Part shown: positions 62,036 to 64,000 of the stretch, in pieces
Numbering within the stretch: the stretch's first letter is position 1
Layout: every line of letters begins with the position of its first letter
Assembly (NCBI RefSeq): GCF_900010755.1
Contig: NZ_CZJT01000111.1
Span: 1 to 64,000, forward strand
Direction of reading: 5' to 3'
Length of the DNA: 64,000 nucleotides
Source of the DNA: Paeniglutamicibacter antarcticus
GTDB taxonomy: Bacteria > Actinomycetota > Actinomycetes > Actinomycetales > Micrococcaceae
Translations under genes and position numbers: made by a program
The notes under the pieces: generated by a model
Databases searched by the model: none
Seen by the model: only the letters and a program-made list of their open reading frames with translations
What the model was told of the DNA's origin: nothing

Positions 62036-62665
62036 TTACGCAAATGCCCTGGCCAGGGTCGCGCTGCACCACTTTGCGTAGCGGTCGGGCGTCCAGCCCC
62101 GCGCGGTGAGCAGGAAATCGTAGGTTTGCGGGTGGCCTGTCGACCAAATAAGCGCGGCAATTTCATCATCCCCAGTGCCGTCCGAGAGCCCTCCACGGGC
62201 CCGGATCAACGCGGGAGCCAGCGCATAGCGCTCAAATCGTTGGGTGTCGCGCGAAACCTTGAGTTCGGCTGCTGCCGGATCGATGGCTGCGGCATCCGAC
62301 AAGACCCGGTAAATGGATGCCATGCGGCCGTTGACCGAGCGGAACCAATCGCCAAGGACCAAGGCCATCGCATCCGTGGTGGTGGTCGCCTCGAGTCGTT
62401 CACTCAGGAATTCCAAGGGGGAAGCGGGCGCTTGATCCCCTGAAGCAGCCAGGTCAATGACTGCCGAGAGTACCTCCGACTTGCTTCCCACGGAGTTGTA
62501 GATCGTTTGGACGGCCACGCCGCATTCGCCAGCCAATTGCCCGACACTGGTGGGTATGTAGCCATTGTCCACGAAGAGCCGTCGCGCCGTGGAGACAATC
62601 AGCCGGCGGGTTTCGGCGCTCTGCACCAACCGGCGATTGGGCCGCGAAAATTGTTCGGATTCCAT
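62036..62665 (-). CDS. TetR family transcriptional regulator
   Basis: A 209-residue regulator: N-terminal helix-turn-helix RRLIVSTARRLFVDNGYIPTS with VGQLAGECGVAVQTIYNSVG (about residues 20-60) and a variable ligand-binding C-terminal domain. On the - strand, TATTCT (62677-62672) ends six bases before ATG 62665, so it is probably leaderless. It is divergent from the FAD oxidoreductase gene, with an inverted repeat between them. Confidence 0.9.
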   Translation of the reverse strand: MESEQFSRPNRRLVQSAETRRLIVSTARRLFVDNGYIPTSVGQLAGECGVAVQTIYNSVGSKSEVLSAVIDLAASGDQAPASPLEFLSERLEATTTTDAMALVLGDWFRSVNGRMASIYRVLSDAAAIDPAAAELKVSRDTQRFERYALAPALIRARGGLSDGTGDDEIAALIWSTGHPQTYDFLLTARGWTPDRYAKWCSATLARAFA

Positions 62666-62680
62666 GGGAAAAGAATAGCC

Positions 62681-62730
62681 TTCAATTCAGTGGAGGATTA
62701 TTCTAATGAAACGGGAACTGCTGAATTGAG
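62681..62730. promoter_or_regulatory. Inverted repeat in the TetR/oxidoreductase divergent promoter
   Basis: TTCAATTCAG (62681-62690) and CTGAATTGAG (62721-62730) are inverted repeats matching at 9 of 10 positions, with a 30-base spacer. They flank both divergent promoters and are candidate half-sites for the TetR protein, although the wide spacing suggests two separate sites or looping. Confidence 0.5.
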
Positions 62731-62748
62731 CTCAGGAAAGAGGCAGCC

Positions 62749-63804
62749 ATGAAATCCCGATCAGGTGACTTCCACACCGTCGTCGTTGGTGCCTGTCAAT
62801 GCGGATTGGCCATGGCACGTGAGCTCATGCTGGCGCACGATGACTTCGTTGTACTGGAGGCGGGCGCGGGACCTGGAAGCACCTGGCGATCGCACTGGGA
62901 TTCGCTTGAGCTCTTCACCCCGGCCTCCCATGATGCCTTGCCCGGACTTGAGTTTCCCTCCCGCTCGGGAGCCTTCCCCACTGCCGTGGCCTTCGCCGAC
63001 CACCTCGAAGAATTCGCGCAACATTTTGCCCTGCCCGTGGAATCCGGCATCACGGTCGATGGCCTAAGGCACCACCCAGATGGCGGCTTTGAAACAATGA
63101 CGTCCGCGGGAACGCTAACCTCTGCCCGGGTGGTGGTGGCCACCGGAGCGCACCGGCTTCCACGCCTTCCAGCATTTTCCCAAGAGGTGTCCGAGCACAC
63201 CGTGCAGATTCATTCGGGCGCCTATCGCAACCCGCACATGATCGCTGAAGGTCCTGTCGCCGTGGTGGGATTCGGTACCTCCGGAGCGCAAATAGCCATC
63301 GAACTGGCAGCAGCCCACACGGTGACCTTATGTGGCACACCAACCCCGCACGTGCCGGAAGCCGCACTGCGCTACGCGCCTTGGTTGTACTGGTTCTTTG
63401 CGCATCGCGTGCTCACCCGGGCCACCCCGCTGGGTCGCAAGGTCGCCGGGAAAATCAACGGGCACGGATCCCCGCTGATCAAAGTTTCAGCAAACGACGT
63501 GCAAGCGTCGGGCATCAGGACGGCAGCCAGGATTCGGGGTGTGCGGGACGGCATGCTGGAAACACAGGATGGCGTGGCCGTTGAAGCCAAGACGATTATT
63601 TGGGCGACCGGATTCGATGTCGACTATTCGTGGATCGAAGATCTGCAGGTGGACGCGGATGGCCACCCGCTGCATCAACGTGGAGTCAGCAGCCAATTTG
63701 ACGGGCTGGGGTTTCTGGGGATCCCGTTCCAATACGGGCTCACCTCGGGCATTATCGGCGGTGCGGGCAGGGATGCGCACCACCTGGCAGCCCATATGCC
63801 GTAG
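62749..63804 (+). CDS. FAD-dependent oxidoreductase, flavin monooxygenase-like
   Basis: A 351-residue two-Rossmann flavoprotein. The N-terminal FAD motif reads VVVGACQCGLAMARELM where relatives have GxGQAGL. The PGSTWRSHWDSLELFTP stretch is typical of the family. The NADPH motif VAVVGFGTSGAQIAIELA is near residue 168, and IWATGFDVDYSW is the late ATG motif. The two Cys replacing Gly/Ala in the FAD motif are unusual. GAGG precedes ATG 62749. It is divergent from TetR, which probably controls it. The substrate is unknown. Confidence 0.88.
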   Translation: MKSRSGDFHTVVVGACQCGLAMARELMLAHDDFVVLEAGAGPGSTWRSHWDSLELFTPASHDALPGLEFPSRSGAFPTAVAFADHLEEFAQHFALPVESGITVDGLRHHPDGGFETMTSAGTLTSARVVVATGAHRLPRLPAFSQEVSEHTVQIHSGAYRNPHMIAEGPVAVVGFGTSGAQIAIELAAAHTVTLCGTPTPHVPEAALRYAPWLYWFFAHRVLTRATPLGRKVAGKINGHGSPLIKVSANDVQASGIRTAARIRGVRDGMLETQDGVAVEAKTIIWATGFDVDYSWIEDLQVDADGHPLHQRGVSSQFDGLGFLGIPFQYGLTSGIIGGAGRDAHHLAAHMP

Positions 63805-63954
63805 CGAAGCCTCGCCGGGGGACTGGTGGGTTTCCGAAGCTCCTCGCGGCATGGGTCCGGAGCGTCCATGCTATGTTGGCGTTGGTGCATCGGCGCAGAA
63901 ACGCGGACGATGACATTCTCGTAGATCCTCAGTGTGAAAGATTCCCCCGCCACC

Positions 63955-64000
63955 ATGACTCAGCCTGTGAATATCCCCGGCCCGGCAGCAGCCCACGCAA
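63955..64000 (+). CDS. Possible start of a gene cut by the window edge
   Basis: ATG 63955 opens a frame of 15 codons (MTQPVNIPGPAAAHA) that remains open at the window end. A good ribosome site is not evident (attcccccgccacc precedes). It is too short to assign. Confidence 0.3.
   Translation, partial: MTQPVNIPGPAAAHA

Overview
The window is high-GC DNA, densely coded on both strands. It looks like a chromosome segment of an actinobacterium of the Micrococcaceae (Arthrobacter or Paeniglutamicibacter-like). Evidence for this is the clpP1-clpP2-clpX block behind tig, an actinobacterial-style T-box before ileS, a very long Ala/Pro-rich RNase E, a DUF222 HNH protein, a mycothiol-type DsbA-fold reductase, and many start codons that follow a TANNNT -10 box by 6-7 bases (leaderless mRNAs). 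The genus is inferred from gene content and not proven.

Layout. 1-14.2 kb: a duplicated CPBP-protease fragment at the very edge, then the CPBP gene, ssb, ettA, tesB, a protein of unknown function, glbO, a DNA-alkylation-repair/OsmC pair, pepN, a predicted aspartate dehydrogenase, a DUF1648 membrane protein, rpiB and a Nei-type glycosylase. 14.2-16.5 kb is a decayed patch: a remnant of an MFS drug transporter beside a MarR gene, tRNA-Gly, a frameshifted small membrane gene and tRNA-Pro. 16.5-21 kb is the proteostasis block tig, clpP1, clpP2, clpX, with a ClgR-like operator before clpP1. 21-28.4 kb: DsbA-fold reductase, a hairpin-rich spacer, valS, an alpha-glucosidase divergent from its likely ROK regulator, and DUF488. 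28.4-35.1 kb: an amidase remnant, an SDR, a large membrane hydrolase, DUF898, and an HNH/EEP nuclease-fold pair.

35.2-54.9 kb is the conserved core: T-box, ileS-folC-DUF4233-ndk; VKOR-DUF2809 on the opposite strand; rne, rplU, rpmA, obgE, proB; proA; a small membrane protein, nadD, an Ala/Pro/Lys-rich tail-anchored protein, rsfS, and tRNA-Ala. 54.9-64 kb is accessory: a methyltransferase, a berberine-bridge-type oxidase, arfB, a UbiB-like kinase, an alpha/beta hydrolase, small proteins, and a TetR regulator divergent from an FAD monooxygenase-like protein.

No CRISPR array, insertion sequence, prophage, or recognisable defence or biosynthetic cluster was seen. The least explained items are the tail-anchored Ala/Pro/Lys-rich protein and the 73-residue membrane protein flanking nadD, the unknown protein at 4909-5580, the hairpin-rich spacer before valS, and several active-site deviations (a monothiol DsbA-like protein, and Cys substitutions in an FAD-binding glycine motif).
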